A program made the translations under genes and the position numbers. The notes under the pieces were generated by a model. That model saw nothing but the letters and a program-made list of their open reading frames with translations, searched no databases and was not told where the DNA came from. 39,735 nucleotides of DNA. It comes from an uncultured Verrucomicrobiota bacterium (lineage in GTDB: Bacteria; Verrucomicrobiota; Verrucomicrobiia; Limisphaerales; UBA9464). The stretch covers positions 1 to 39,735 of the forward strand of contig CAIVQB010000148.1 of NCBI GenBank assembly GCA_903907925.1. Reading direction: 5' to 3'. The stretch's first letter is position 1. The number at the start of each line of letters is the position of its first letter. This document shows positions 10,259 to 19,890 of this stretch, piece after piece.

Positions 10259-10957
10259 ATGAAGGTGATCCGCTGCGCCCGACTCGATCTTCCGGTCGAT
10301 CTTCCCGCGCTTCAATCGGAGGTCGCGGCGCTGCCGAACCGGTGGCAGCTACACTTCCAAACCGCGCACTACCAGGGCGATTGGTCTGTGCTGCCGCTTC
10401 GCTCACTGGGGGGTGTTGCGGATGAGGCTCTGCCCTTCGCGCTGGGCATTGCCGCGGCGGACTACGCATCGACACCGTTGCTGGCCCATTGTCCGTCCGT
10501 TGAACGATTCCTGAGTTTGCTCCAATGTCCCGTGCGGTCCGCCCGGCTTCTGAATCTGAAGCGAGGCTCGGTCATCAAACCCCACAACGATGCCGAGCTC
10601 GCGTTTGAAAATGGTGAAGCCCGGCTTCACGTGCCGGTCTTCACAAATCCCGAGGTCGAGTTCGTGATTCACGGTCAGCGCGTCATCATGGATCCCGGTT
10701 CGTGCTGGTACATCAATGCGAACCTCACCCATCAGGTTGCCAATCGCGGGACGACCGACCGCGTCCATTTGGTCATCGATTGCGGTGTAAACGACTGGCT
10801 CCAGGAATGCTTTACCCGGGCCGAGGTGAGTTGTGAAACCCTTCGTCGCGATCCGGCCCAACTGCGGCAGATGATCGAGGCGTTTCGAGCCATGAACACT
10901 CCGGCGTCCCTGGCGTTGATCCCCGAACTCGAGGCGGAACTTTCTCATGACCGGTAG
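10259..10957 (+). CDS. Aspartyl/asparaginyl beta-hydroxylase-like oxygenase
   Basis: A 232-residue protein with the Fe(II)/2-oxoglutarate pattern of the aspartyl/asparaginyl beta-hydroxylase family. His109 and Asp111 occur in KPHND, the family RxHxP element is RLHVP (residues 122-126), the distal His158 is in LTHQV, and Arg168 in DRVHLVIDC could bind 2-oxoglutarate. The cupin-like strands around GSCWYINANLTHQVANRG fit. Eukaryotic relatives hydroxylate Asp/Asn in EGF-like domains; bacterial substrates are mostly unknown. The stop overlaps the next gene by 11 bases, so the two are probably made together. It is divergent from the efflux operon, with a 236-bp gap that shows no clear regulatory site. 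Confidence 0.8.
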   Translation: MKVIRCARLDLPVDLPALQSEVAALPNRWQLHFQTAHYQGDWSVLPLRSLGGVADEALPFALGIAAADYASTPLLAHCPSVERFLSLLQCPVRSARLLNLKRGSVIKPHNDAELAFENGEARLHVPVFTNPEVEFVIHGQRVIMDPGSCWYINANLTHQVANRGTTDRVHLVIDCGVNDWLQECFTRAEVSCETLRRDPAQLRQMIEAFRAMNTPASLALIPELEAELSHDR

Positions 10958-11915
10958 CTGGCAGGGATGGGTGCCGTACCGGATTCAGGCCAGTCCGGAA
11001 GGCCCGGTCTGTCGCTGGTTGTTTGTTGGACCGACCGCATTCACTCAACCGTTCTTCGAAGAAACCATCGCGAGTGTTCTGAGCCTGCCGGAGAACAGTT
11101 TTGGCCCGCCCCGGGTGACACCGCTTTCGGCGTTGCCTCTTGCCGCGGCGGAACTCGACACGCTCGAACCGGCCGCCTTTGTGTTTCACGTCTCCCGCTG
11201 TGGATCGACCCTCGTCTCTCAACTGTTGAGCCTCGAAACCTCCTGCGTGGTTCTTTCCGAGGTGCCGTTCCTGGATCAACTCCTCCGGGCCCGTTTTCGC
11301 CCCGGACTGCAGGCGGTCGATGTCGCAAAGTCACTGCCCGCGGCCATCCGGCTTCATGGTCAACGTCGGAACGGAACGGAACGCTCGTTGGTGATCAAAC
11401 TCGATAGCTGGCACACCGGTTTGCACGCGGAGTTGCGGGCACTCTATCCGCAAACGCCCTTCATCCTGCTCTATCGTGAGCCCGCCGCCGTCGTGCAGTC
11501 TCATCAACGCCGGCCTGGGATGCATGCGGTGCGGGGCCTGGTTGAAGACACGCTGTTCCACTTCGGTCCGGAAGCAGCGGAGCGAGCACTGGCGGATCAT
11601 CTTCCGGCTGTCCTCGGGTTTTACTACGACACGTTTCTGGAAATCGCGCGGACCGATCCCCGGGTGCTCCTGGTTGCCTATCAACGCGACATGATCCCCG
11701 TGGTCGAAGCGATCGCCGCTTTTGCCGGGATCGAACTCTCGGATTCGACCCGCACGGCGTGGGCTGCGCGTGCCGCCTTTCATGCGAAACAGCCGGGCCA
11801 GCGTTTCGATGAAGCCCAGGTCGAAGGTCCGCTGGACCCGCGATTACGCGACTGCCACTCGCGCTGCCAAGCGCTCGAACGGTTTCGCTGCGCGATGCCT
11901 TCCAAGGCGCGATAG
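10947..11915 (+). CDS. Sulfotransferase-like P-loop protein
   Basis: A 322-residue protein. The loop HVSRCGSTLVSQLL (residues 81-94) has the Arg/Gly/Ser-Thr pattern of the 5'-phosphosulfate-binding loop of sulfotransferases. FILLYREPAAVVQSHQRRP resembles the 3'-phosphate-binding part (R-P-P-V-S). It has no signal peptide or membrane segment. By family it could move a sulfate group from PAPS to a hydroxyl, but proteins of this branch are little studied. It starts inside the last codons of the hydroxylase gene, which suggests consecutive steps on one substrate: hydroxylation, then sulfation. That link is inference. Confidence 0.7.
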   Translation: MTGSWQGWVPYRIQASPEGPVCRWLFVGPTAFTQPFFEETIASVLSLPENSFGPPRVTPLSALPLAAAELDTLEPAAFVFHVSRCGSTLVSQLLSLETSCVVLSEVPFLDQLLRARFRPGLQAVDVAKSLPAAIRLHGQRRNGTERSLVIKLDSWHTGLHAELRALYPQTPFILLYREPAAVVQSHQRRPGMHAVRGLVEDTLFHFGPEAAERALADHLPAVLGFYYDTFLEIARTDPRVLLVAYQRDMIPVVEAIAAFAGIELSDSTRTAWAARAAFHAKQPGQRFDEAQVEGPLDPRLRDCHSRCQALERFRCAMPSKAR

Positions 11916-11976
11916 CTTTCGGCGGATGTGCGAATGTCGTGCTACTTGAGCCTGTGTCGCGGCGCTCCCAGTGGTG

Positions 11977-13665
11977 TTATCGCGCGGGTTCGCAGACCAG
12001 CAGTGATACGCCTTGCAGCGGGAGATCGAACTGCAGGTTGAGGATTCCATCGGCCGGGACGTGTTGGCTTGAAACCGGCAATTCGGCGAGTGCCGCGGCG
12101 TGTTCGAGCTGCCGCACCTGTGATGCTGTGGGATTCTTCGGCGCGCCCATTCGAGCCCAGGTGGTGAACGCATTGCTGTGATCGCCGTCGATGCAGAACT
12201 GATGGACCCGCACGTTGGAATTCGTCGGCATCCCGGACACGGAAAGCGTGATTCGCGCGTCGGGACCGGAGAGGTCTTCGTCCTGATAGTGCCAGACCAT
12301 GACCGAGACCGTCCGGCCATCGCGGGCGGCGATGACGGAAACCTCGGGTCCGCCGCGAACACCGGCGCGAACGATGTCGTCGATGCGCCGCGCTGCCGTC
12401 GATTCCGAATGCAATCGTTGCCCGTGCAACTTAGCCATCATGCGAAACGAGTTCAGAACCGGGAGTTCGACGCCGCGGGTGGCGAGGGCGCGGAATCCCG
12501 CGAACCACGGTTGGCCCTCGAACTCGAAGGCCCAGGTGAGGGCCCCGGTGAGGTTCACCCCGTGACGGTCGGCAAGTTCGTGGGCGCGCGCGAAGCTGGC
12601 GGCGGTGTAGCTGGCGTAGAGGGAGCCGTTGCGATAGGCGTTCTGCGGGTACACCTCGGCCGAACAGGCGGCGCAACCGTCGGGATCGGATTCGCCGATG
12701 ACGATCGGCAGCTTCCGCAGTTCCGGAAAGCCGGCGACGATGCCGAAGCCGGCGTCGAAATCCTTCAACTGCGATGAAATCCCCATGCGAACGTGACCGT
12801 TGGTGACGCCCGGAGCGCCCTTGGCATGGAAGGAAATGAAATCCAGCGGTGAACCGATCCGCCCGGTGGCGTAGTTGGTTCCGCGCACGCAATGCTCGAG
12901 GAACTCGCGGAGAAAACGCGCAGCGTTCGGTTCCCGTGGGCCGGTCGATTCGGGACCGCCGACCCGCGCGTTGGGCAGGGCCCGTCGGATTCCAGCGACC
13001 GCATAATCGTAGAGCCGGTGGTATTCGGTCGGAGTGCCTTTCCAGTAGGGGATGTTGGGCTCATTCCAAACCTCCCACCACCAACGATCCACCTCGGCGC
13101 GTCCGTACCGGCTGAGGCAATGACGCGCCCATTGATAGTTCAATTCCTCCCATTTCGCGTAGTCCTTCGGCGGATAGGCCCAGCCGGTGTAGATGTCGCC
13201 GTAATTGTCGCCCGGCTTCCAATGATGCCGATAGGGGACGGGGTGAATCGACAATGCTTCGGGCATGAACCCGATCTGGACGTACGGATGCAGTCCGCTG
13301 GCACGATAGGTGTCGAAGATCCGGTCGACGATCGACCAATCATAGATCGGTCGGCCCTGACCGTCTTCGCCGTAGGCACCAGTGGATCCCCATTTCAAAG
13401 CGGGCGTTCCGTCGCCCGAACTCAGCAGGCTATGGGCGCGGAAGAAGGTGGGTGTGGCGGGATCGAGTTGTCCGAGTTGTCCGAGAAGTTTACGTCCGTC
13501 GGGCATCGTGGCGTAGTTCGGTTCATCCGCACCGAAGAACCGCCAGATCGGCGGCAGGGGGCCGAGCGACTGGTTTGCATCCACACGGATTGCCACCGGA
13601 AAGGAGTCAGCCCGGACCGCAAACGACAGAAATGCAGCCAGGCAAAGCAGCAGGCGGTGGAACAT
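11977..13665 (-). CDS. Secreted GH39-like glycoside hydrolase
   Basis: A 562-residue protein starting at ATG 13665, which gives a clean signal peptide (MFHRLLLCLAAFLSFAVRA, cleavage near residue 19). The open frame continues further upstream but only through repeat sequence. The (beta/alpha)8 domain resembles family 39: WWWEVWNEPNIPYW with a likely acid/base Glu202, and VIGESDPDG with a likely nucleophile Glu325. A C-terminal beta domain follows. Family 39 includes beta-xylosidases and alpha-L-iduronidases; the exact sugar is not readable here. The enzyme is probably periplasmic or secreted, for polysaccharide use. It stands alone, convergent with the sulfotransferase-like gene. Confidence 0.78.
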   Translation of the reverse strand: MFHRLLLCLAAFLSFAVRADSFPVAIRVDANQSLGPLPPIWRFFGADEPNYATMPDGRKLLGQLGQLDPATPTFFRAHSLLSSGDGTPALKWGSTGAYGEDGQGRPIYDWSIVDRIFDTYRASGLHPYVQIGFMPEALSIHPVPYRHHWKPGDNYGDIYTGWAYPPKDYAKWEELNYQWARHCLSRYGRAEVDRWWWEVWNEPNIPYWKGTPTEYHRLYDYAVAGIRRALPNARVGGPESTGPREPNAARFLREFLEHCVRGTNYATGRIGSPLDFISFHAKGAPGVTNGHVRMGISSQLKDFDAGFGIVAGFPELRKLPIVIGESDPDGCAACSAEVYPQNAYRNGSLYASYTAASFARAHELADRHGVNLTGALTWAFEFEGQPWFAGFRALATRGVELPVLNSFRMMAKLHGQRLHSESTAARRIDDIVRAGVRGGPEVSVIAARDGRTVSVMVWHYQDEDLSGPDARITLSVSGMPTNSNVRVHQFCIDGDHSNAFTTWARMGAPKNPTASQVRQLEHAAALAELPVSSQHVPADGILNLQFDLPLQGVSLLVCEPAR

Positions 13666-14089
13666 GGTCCGAGGCTGGAGTGCGAACCGTGGGTCGTCAC
13701 GCAAAAGGGGATGCGGTTGGGCGAAGGCGTTGGAGCCGGCGATGGGTGAGAATGGCCACAAACTGTCGGTGTATTTTTGAAATCCTCTACCCCGTTTAGC
13801 CGAGCTTTCATCAGTGATTGTGGAGCACCGCCTCTCCCCGGCCCTCCCCTCCATTCCGAATGGAGGGGAGGGAGTCCACCGAGTGCGAGAGGTGGAGTGA
13901 CACGACAAGCCACCCTCTCTCAAAACAGGCCCCGTCGGCTTGGTACTTGGCCTGGAACTGAACTCACCGACTCGTTCATTTTCCTGCCTTCGTGCTTTCC
14001 AAATTTTTCGTCTCCGTTGCTCCGTCGAGTCATTCAAATCTACCGGATTCCCCTCGGGCGGCTTCCCAGTCATCCTGCGCGGCTCTGGG
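13666..14089. other. Repeat-containing intergenic region between GH39-like gene and hrpA
   Basis: About 420 bases without a credible gene. It holds a perfect 31-base palindrome (13842-13872). It also holds an AT-richer tract near 13975-14010 (TTTTCCTGCCTTCGTGCTTT) of the kind often seen as dispersed repeats. The promoters of the divergent neighbours should lie here, but I cannot pick convincing -35/-10 pairs. Confidence 0.5.
13842..13872. repeat. 31-base perfect palindrome
   Basis: The arms CCCTCCCCTCCATTC and GAATGGAGGGGAGGG are exact reverse complements around a single C. There is no T tract and almost no loop, so it is a poor terminator. It resembles an intergenic palindromic repeat unit. 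Confidence 0.8.
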
Positions 14090-17000
14090 ATGAACGACGG
14101 CCGGATCCATGAATTGAAGGCGATGTTGCCGCGCTGCCTGCTGCCCGATTGGGTGCGGCTGGGAGCGCGGGCGACGCGATTGTTGCAGGGGACCTTGCAT
14201 CCCGATCAGCGGTCCGCGGTGTTGGACCGGCTTCTCAGCGAGGCTCGCCAATCCATCGAACTCCGCGAACTGCGCCGGGTGCATGTACCGCAGGTCAGCT
14301 ATCCCGATTCGCTTCCGATCACCGAACGCCGCGCCGACATCGTTGCCGCTATCCGGGCCCATCCGGTGGTGGTGCTGGCCGGCGAAACCGGATCGGGCAA
14401 AACCACCCAGATTCCAAAAATGTGTCTGGAAGCGGGTCTGGGCATTGAGGCGATGATCGGTTGCACCCAGCCGCGACGGGTGGCGGCGTTGTCGATTTCC
14501 CAGCGCATTGCGGCAGAACTCGGCGTGCCATGGGGCCGCGAAGTGGGCTGCAAGATCCGCTTCGACGATCGGTCGGGTCCGGAGACCTACATCAAGTTGA
14601 TGACCGACGGCATTCTCCTGGCTGAAACGCAGGGCGATCCGTTGTTGTCGGAATACAACGCGCTCATCATCGATGAAGCCCATGAACGTTCGCTGAACAT
14701 CGATTTCCTGCTGGGCTATCTGAAGGGCCTGATCACCCGCCGGACGGATCTGAAATTGATCATCACCTCGGCCACGATCGACACCGAGTTGTTCTCGCGG
14801 CATTTCGGCAATGCGCCGGTGATCGAGGTTTCGGGGCGGAGTTTTCCGGTGGAAGTGGTGTATGCGCCGGAAGGTGATTTGACGCAGTCGAAGGGGGCGC
14901 CGGTTCAGCCGGGTGAAGAGGCGGACGTTGATTTTGTGGGCGCGGCGGTGCGGGCGGCGGAAACGGTTCTGATCGATTCAAGCGATGGCGATCTCCTGAT
15001 TTTTCTGCCCGGCGAAAAGGACATCCGTGAGGCCAGTGATCAAATTGAAGGCCGATATGGCCGCGAAGTGGAGGTGGTGCCGTTGTACGGACGGCTGAGT
15101 TCCGGTGAACAGCAGCGGGTGTTCGCCCCTAGCACCCGGCGCAAGGTGGTCGTGGCCACCAACATTGCCGAAACGTCACTCACCATTCCCGGAATTCGGT
15201 TTGTCATCGATGCCGGTCTGGCGCGGATCAGTCATTATAATCCTCGCACCCGTACCAAACGGCTGCCCGTCGAGCCGGTATCGCAGAGCAGCGCGAACCA
15301 GCGCAAGGGCCGCGCGGGTCGCGTGCAGGCGGGCGTGTGTATCCGGCTCTTCAGCGAGGAGGACTATCAGGCGCGGCCGCAGTTCACGCAGCCGGAGATT
15401 CAGCGCTCGAATCTCGCCGAGGTCATTCTGCGGATGATGGCGTTTCGGCTGGGCGACATTGAGACGTTTCCCTTCCTGCAACCGCCTTCACCTTCGTCGA
15501 TTGCCGGCGGCTTTGCATTGCTGCAGGAGTTGGGCGCGTTGGACGAGCAACGGCAGTTGACTGCGATCGGACAGGAACTGGCCCGGCTTCCGATCGATCC
15601 CACGCTCGGCCGGATGCTGCTGCAATCGCGGGAGGAAAAGGCGACCCGTGAACTGCTGATCATCGCCGCCGGGTTGAGCATCCAGGATCCGCGGGAACGT
15701 CCGTTGGATCAACGGGAGTCGGCCGACGCAGCGCATCGGCGTCATGTAGATGCGCGCTCCGACTTCATCGGGCTGTTGAACGTGTGGAACGCGGTTCACG
15801 ACACCTGGGAGGAATTGCGGACGCAGAACGCCCGACGCCGGTTTTGTCGGCAGCATTTTCTTTCCTACACCCGGATGAAGGAATGGCAGGAGGTGCATTC
15901 GCAACTGGAGGACGCACTGGCTCAGGACGCCGCGCAGCCGCCGCGCGCGGGTGGCGCGACCTACGAGGCGATTCATCGCTCGATCCTCGCCGGACTGCTT
16001 GGTCACGTCGCACTGCGGGAGGAGCGCAATCAGTACAAGGCCACTGGCAATCGACAGGTGATGGTGTTTCCGGGGTCCGCGCTGTTTGAGCGTGGGGATC
16101 GACCCCAACGCGGTGGCGTACGAAAACCCAAAACGCCGGAGCCGCCGAAGCCGAAATCCGGCCAGCCGGAATGGATCGTGGCGGGGGAGATCGTGGAGAC
16201 CTCGCAGCGGTTCGCCCGGACGATTGCGGGCATTGAGTCGCAGTGGATCCTTCAACTCGCGCCGCATCTCTGCAAGGTGACCCATTTGAATCCGCATTGG
16301 AGCGCGGAGGCCGGCCGGGTGTTGGTCGAGGAGGTGGTGACCTTCCAGGGATTCGAGGTGCAGCGTCACAAGGTCAGCTATTCCAATTTTAATGCGAAGG
16401 ACGCGACGGCGATCTTCATCCGCTCGGCGTTGGTGGAGGAGGCGTTGTTCCCTGAGAAATTGCGCCGGAGCCGGCACGATGCGGCGTTGAATGAAGGAGA
16501 AGAGGACGGAGACAAAACTTCGAATATTGAGGAGGCGTTCCGGCGGTTTCCGTTCCTCGCCCACAATCGAAGCGTGCGGCACAAGGTGGAGACGTGGCAG
16601 ACCCGCATGCGCCATCATCAGCTCGACCTGGATCAATCCCTGTTCAAGTTCTACGCCGCACGGATCGAAGCGGTGGCTTCGGTGACAGAATTGAACCGGT
16701 TCGTGAACGGCCTGCCGGATCGCGAGGCGCTCTGCGTCGGCGAGGCGGATCTCGTGGGCGAACAGGACCTGGGTTACGACGCCGATGCGTTTCCCGAGTC
16801 CCTGGTGTTGGCAGGGCGCCAGGTTGAACTCGCCTACGCCTACGCACCCGGGGAAGACAACGACGGTGCGACCCTGCGCCTGCCCGTCGAACTCGTGCGC
16901 GAGGTTTCGCCGGCCGCCGTGTTCTGGTCGGTACCCGGTTTGCGCGTCGATCAGGCCAAGGAATTGCTGGAGAGTTTGCCAAAATCCCTTCGTCGGGAAT

Positions 17001-18250
17001 TGCAGCCCTTCGCGCCGAAGGTGGTTGAGATCGCGCGTGAATTCGTTCCGTCCGGTTCCTCGCTGGCACTGGCGTTGAGTGGATTTGTGAAAGACCGCTA
17101 CGGCGTGGACGTACCGGTCGAAGCGTGGAAGTTGGACACGATTCCGGCCCATCTGCGGCCGCGGGTGGAGGTGTTCGATGGCCGGGGAAAGGTGCTGGGT
17201 GCCGGGCGGGATCTCCAGGCGCTGCGGTTGCAGTTGGAACAGCAGATTGCCCGGTCGGCGATTCATGTCGCGGACGATGCGCCGTTCTGGAAGACGGCAG
17301 CCCGGCGCTGGGAACGTTTTGGAATGACGGCATGGACGTGCGGCGACCTGCCGCCGCGGGTGACGGTTCAGGAAGGGACCGGGCCGACCATTTACGCGTG
17401 GCCGGGTCTCAAGCAGGAGGAGGATGGCGTAAGCGTTCGGTTGTTCCGGACTGAGGCCTCAGCACGCGAGGCCAGCGTGACGGGTGTCGGCCGATTGGTG
17501 GAACTCGCGTTGCAAAAGGATCTGGCCTGGCTCGAGAAGGATTTGCGGGCGCTGGCGCGTCTGGAATTCCACGACGCAGCGTTGGGAACCGCGCAGGAGT
17601 TGCAGGACTCGGCTCTCGTTTGTTTGAAACGCTATCTGCTGCCGGCGGAACCGCTGCCGGTGTTGTCGGAGGCGAAGTTCCATGACGCAGTGGAGAATGC
17701 CCGTCGGTTGTTGCCCGGATTGGGACAGCAGTTGATCGACCGGGTTCGGACTCTGTTGCAATTGCGTCAACAGATCCAACAGCGGATGGGTCCGCCGCCG
17801 GGCACCAAACCCGCCGCGTCGAAGCCGCAGAAGCTTACCGATTTCAGTCAGCTCGGTTTGAAGACTGCCGTGCCGCTGGCAAATCCGTTTGGCGAAGAAC
17901 TGACGGCGTTGATACCGCACCGGTTTCTGGAGGTGATTCCCTTCGAACGGTTGCATCATCAAGCCCGCTATCTCCGCGCGCTGCTGTTGCGCATTGAACG
18001 GGCGTCCTCGAATCCGCCGAAGGAACAGGAGCGCGTGCGGTTGATTGCGCCGTATGTCGCCGCGTTGCGTCAGTGGGAGTCGGCGCGCCCGGGCGACACG
18101 TCGGCCGAGCGGCGCGAGCGGATCGAGGAATTCCGGTGGATGATTGAGGAATACAAGGTGTCCCTATTCGCGCAGGAGTTGGGGACGGCGACCCCGGTTT
18201 CGCCGAAGCGGTTGGAGGAGCAGGCGGAGAAGATTCGGAGGGCGGGGTAG
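14090..18250 (+). CDS. hrpA: ATP-dependent RNA helicase HrpA (DEAH box)
   Basis: About 1,386 residues from the ATG at 14090, close to the usual HrpA length of about 1,300. Upstream in-frame sequence is repeat-like and was left out. Helicase motifs are in order: Walker A AGETGSGKTTQ (residues 97-107), QPRRVAA, DEAH in IIDEAHERSLN, SAT in ITSATID, NIAETSLTIPG, and QRKGRAGRVQAG. After these come the winged-helix and HA2 domains, the OB-fold region and the long C-terminal DUF3418 part of bacterial HrpA. HrpA unwinds RNA and helps rescue stalled ribosomes and process mRNA. It stands alone; a low-GC hairpin follows the stop. It ends in TAG. Confidence 0.93.
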   Translation: MNDGRIHELKAMLPRCLLPDWVRLGARATRLLQGTLHPDQRSAVLDRLLSEARQSIELRELRRVHVPQVSYPDSLPITERRADIVAAIRAHPVVVLAGETGSGKTTQIPKMCLEAGLGIEAMIGCTQPRRVAALSISQRIAAELGVPWGREVGCKIRFDDRSGPETYIKLMTDGILLAETQGDPLLSEYNALIIDEAHERSLNIDFLLGYLKGLITRRTDLKLIITSATIDTELFSRHFGNAPVIEVSGRSFPVEVVYAPEGDLTQSKGAPVQPGEEADVDFVGAAVRAAETVLIDSSDGDLLIFLPGEKDIREASDQIEGRYGREVEVVPLYGRLSSGEQQRVFAPSTRRKVVVATNIAETSLTIPGIRFVIDAGLARISHYNPRTRTKRLPVEPVSQSSANQRKGRAGRVQAGVCIRLFSEEDYQARPQFTQPEIQRSNLAEVILRMMAFRLGDIETFPFLQPPSPSSIAGGFALLQELGALDEQRQLTAIGQELARLPIDPTLGRMLLQSREEKATRELLIIAAGLSIQDPRERPLDQRESADAAHRRHVDARSDFIGLLNVWNAVHDTWEELRTQNARRRFCRQHFLSYTRMKEWQEVHSQLEDALAQDAAQPPRAGGATYEAIHRSILAGLLGHVALREERNQYKATGNRQVMVFPGSALFERGDRPQRGGVRKPKTPEPPKPKSGQPEWIVAGEIVETSQRFARTIAGIESQWILQLAPHLCKVTHLNPHWSAEAGRVLVEEVVTFQGFEVQRHKVSYSNFNAKDATAIFIRSALVEEALFPEKLRRSRHDAALNEGEEDGDKTSNIEEAFRRFPFLAHNRSVRHKVETWQTRMRHHQLDLDQSLFKFYAARIEAVASVTELNRFVNGLPDREALCVGEADLVGEQDLGYDADAFPESLVLAGRQVELAYAYAPGEDNDGATLRLPVELVREVSPAAVFWSVPGLRVDQAKELLESLPKSLRRELQPFAPKVVEIAREFVPSGSSLALALSGFVKDRYGVDVPVEAWKLDTIPAHLRPRVEVFDGRGKVLGAGRDLQALRLQLEQQIARSAIHVADDAPFWKTAARRWERFGMTAWTCGDLPPRVTVQEGTGPTIYAWPGLKQEEDGVSVRLFRTEASAREASVTGVGRLVELALQKDLAWLEKDLRALARLEFHDAALGTAQELQDSALVCLKRYLLPAEPLPVLSEAKFHDAVENARRLLPGLGQQLIDRVRTLLQLRQQIQQRMGPPPGTKPAASKPQKLTDFSQLGLKTAVPLANPFGEELTALIPHRFLEVIPFERLHHQARYLRALLLRIERASSNPPKEQERVRLIAPYVAALRQWESARPGDTSAERRERIEEFRWMIEEYKVSLFAQELGTATPVSPKRLEEQAEKIRRAG

Positions 18251-18270
18251 AGGGGCGAGAGCGGAGGGGC

Positions 18271-18349
18271 GAGATTAAGAGTATGATTATGAGTAAGATT
18301 AAGAGCAGAAGACCGCAGTCCTCTTACTCATAATCTTACTCTTAATCTC
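18271..18349. terminator. Long AT-rich inverted repeat between convergent hrpA and DUF1501 genes
   Basis: The arms 18271-18298 and 18322-18349 match at 27 of 28 positions (GAGATTAAGAGTA against TACTCTTAATCTC at the outer ends). The loop is about 23 bases. It starts 20 bases after the hrpA stop and ends 20 bases before the DUF1501 stop, so it could end transcription in both directions. Its low GC stands out against its surroundings and it lacks a clean T run, so it is probably also a dispersed repeat. Confidence 0.6.
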
Positions 18350-18368
18350 TCCACCATCCCCCCGGTCC

Positions 18369-19850
18369 TTACGCCAATATCCCCCGAATCACTTCCCCAT
18401 GAACATCGGTCAACCGCCGTTCGGTTCCGTTGTGATAGAACGACAGACGTTCGTGATCCACGCCGAGCAGGTGCAGGAGCGTCGCGTGCAGATCGTAGAT
18501 CGTGCAGACATCCTCGATGGCGCGGTAGCCGAACTCGTCGGTCGCGCCGTGGCTGTGGCCGCGCTTCACGCCGGCACCGGTGAGCCAGACGGTGAAGCCA
18601 TGAGGATTGTGATCCCGGCCGCTGGCACCCTTTTGAAAGGTGGGCATGCGACCGAATTCGGTCACCCAGGCGATGACCGTGTTGTCGAGCAACCCACGGT
18701 CCTTCATGTCCCGGATCAGCGCAGCGCAGGGCTGGTCGAGGATCTCCCGGTGCACGTCGTATTGGGTCTTGAGCGTCTTGTGACCGTCCCAATTTCCGAC
18801 GCCTTCACCCATCGCGTAGGCGCCGTTGAACAATTGGACGAAGCGGACACCCCGCTCGATGAGGCGGCGGGCGAGGATGCAGTTGCGGGCGAATCCGGCT
18901 TTCACCGGATCGGTTGAATCGACGCCGTAGAGTTCCCGCGTGGCGTGGGTTTCGCGGGAGAGATCGCCCACTTCGGCGGCGCTCAATTGCATGCGGGCGG
19001 CCAGTTCGTAGCTGGCGATCCGGGCTCCGAGATCGGTGTCGCCGGGATGGCGCGAAAGATGGCGCTCGTTCAACAGCCGTAGAAAATCGCGGCTGTCGTG
19101 TTCCGCCGCGCCGGAGATGGAGGCGGGAGTGGCGAGATTGGGAATCGGTTTGTCCGCATTGAAGGGAACGCCCTGGAAGACCGCCGGCAGGAAGGCCGAA
19201 TTCCAATGGTTCGGACCGACCTGGGGAATGCCGCGCGGATCGGGGATGGCAACAAAGGCGGGAAGATTCCGGTTCTCCGATCCCAAGGCGTAGCTGACCC
19301 ACGAGCCCATGCTCGGAAACCCGTCGAGTGTGAACCCGGTGCTCATCTGGTTTTCGGCGGGTCCGTGGGTGTTGGACTTCGCCGTCATCGAATGGATGAA
19401 GCTGAAGTCGTCGGCCATTTCCGCGAGACGCGGGAGCAGATCGGAAACCCATTTGCCCGACTGCCCGCGGCGTTTGAATTCCCAATGCGGCCGGGCGAGC
19501 GCGCCTTGTTCGCCCTGGAAGGTCACCAGACCGGAGGATCCCGGCATCGCCTGGCCATGACGCCGGAACAACTCCGGTTTGTAGTCCCAGCTTTCCAAAT
19601 GGGCGCAGGCACCGGAGCAAAAGATGACCAGAAGGTTTTGCGCCTTCGGCTGAAAATGCGGCTGGCGTGGAGCCAGCGGTTGATCGGCTGACCAGTCCGG
19701 CCGGATTGGGCTTTTTGCCGCCAGCAATCCCTGTTCGGAAAGCAGCGTGGCCAGGGCGACCCCGCTGAGACCGGTCCCGCCGTGGAGCAGGAAATTTCGC
19801 CGGTTCAGCATCCACCGGCCGGCATTGGAAAGCGGTGGCGTGGACTTCAT
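18369..19850 (-). CDS. DUF1501 protein with Tat signal
   Basis: A 493-residue protein. The N-terminus has a twin-arginine motif (NRRNFLLHG, Arg17-Arg18) and a hydrophobic stretch, so a folded protein is exported by Tat. The body follows the DUF1501 family, an alkaline-phosphatase/sulfatase-like fold: [16 protein letters not shown]-type opening (here [15 protein letters not shown]), [45 protein letters not shown] and [13 protein letters not shown]. In Planctomycetes and Verrucomicrobia it usually neighbours DUF1549/DUF1553 cytochrome-like proteins; here those are absent. A ThuA-like gene ends 40 bases upstream on the same strand. Function unknown. Confidence 0.88.
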   Translation of the reverse strand: MKSTPPLSNAGRWMLNRRNFLLHGGTGLSGVALATLLSEQGLLAAKSPIRPDWSADQPLAPRQPHFQPKAQNLLVIFCSGACAHLESWDYKPELFRRHGQAMPGSSGLVTFQGEQGALARPHWEFKRRGQSGKWVSDLLPRLAEMADDFSFIHSMTAKSNTHGPAENQMSTGFTLDGFPSMGSWVSYALGSENRNLPAFVAIPDPRGIPQVGPNHWNSAFLPAVFQGVPFNADKPIPNLATPASISGAAEHDSRDFLRLLNERHLSRHPGDTDLGARIASYELAARMQLSAAEVGDLSRETHATRELYGVDSTDPVKAGFARNCILARRLIERGVRFVQLFNGAYAMGEGVGNWDGHKTLKTQYDVHREILDQPCAALIRDMKDRGLLDNTVIAWVTEFGRMPTFQKGASGRDHNPHGFTVWLTGAGVKRGHSHGATDEFGYRAIEDVCTIYDLHATLLHLLGVDHERLSFYHNGTERRLTDVHGEVIRGILA

Positions 19851-19890
19851 CGAGGGGCACCCGCAACCGGCCGGTGGTTGTTGCGACGGC

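Noticed and set aside
15488-17266. Long minus-strand open frame (592 codons) inside hrpA
   Set aside because: It lies wholly antisense to a clear helicase gene; high GC keeps the frame open. The protein is rich in Arg, His and Pro and shows no family motif.
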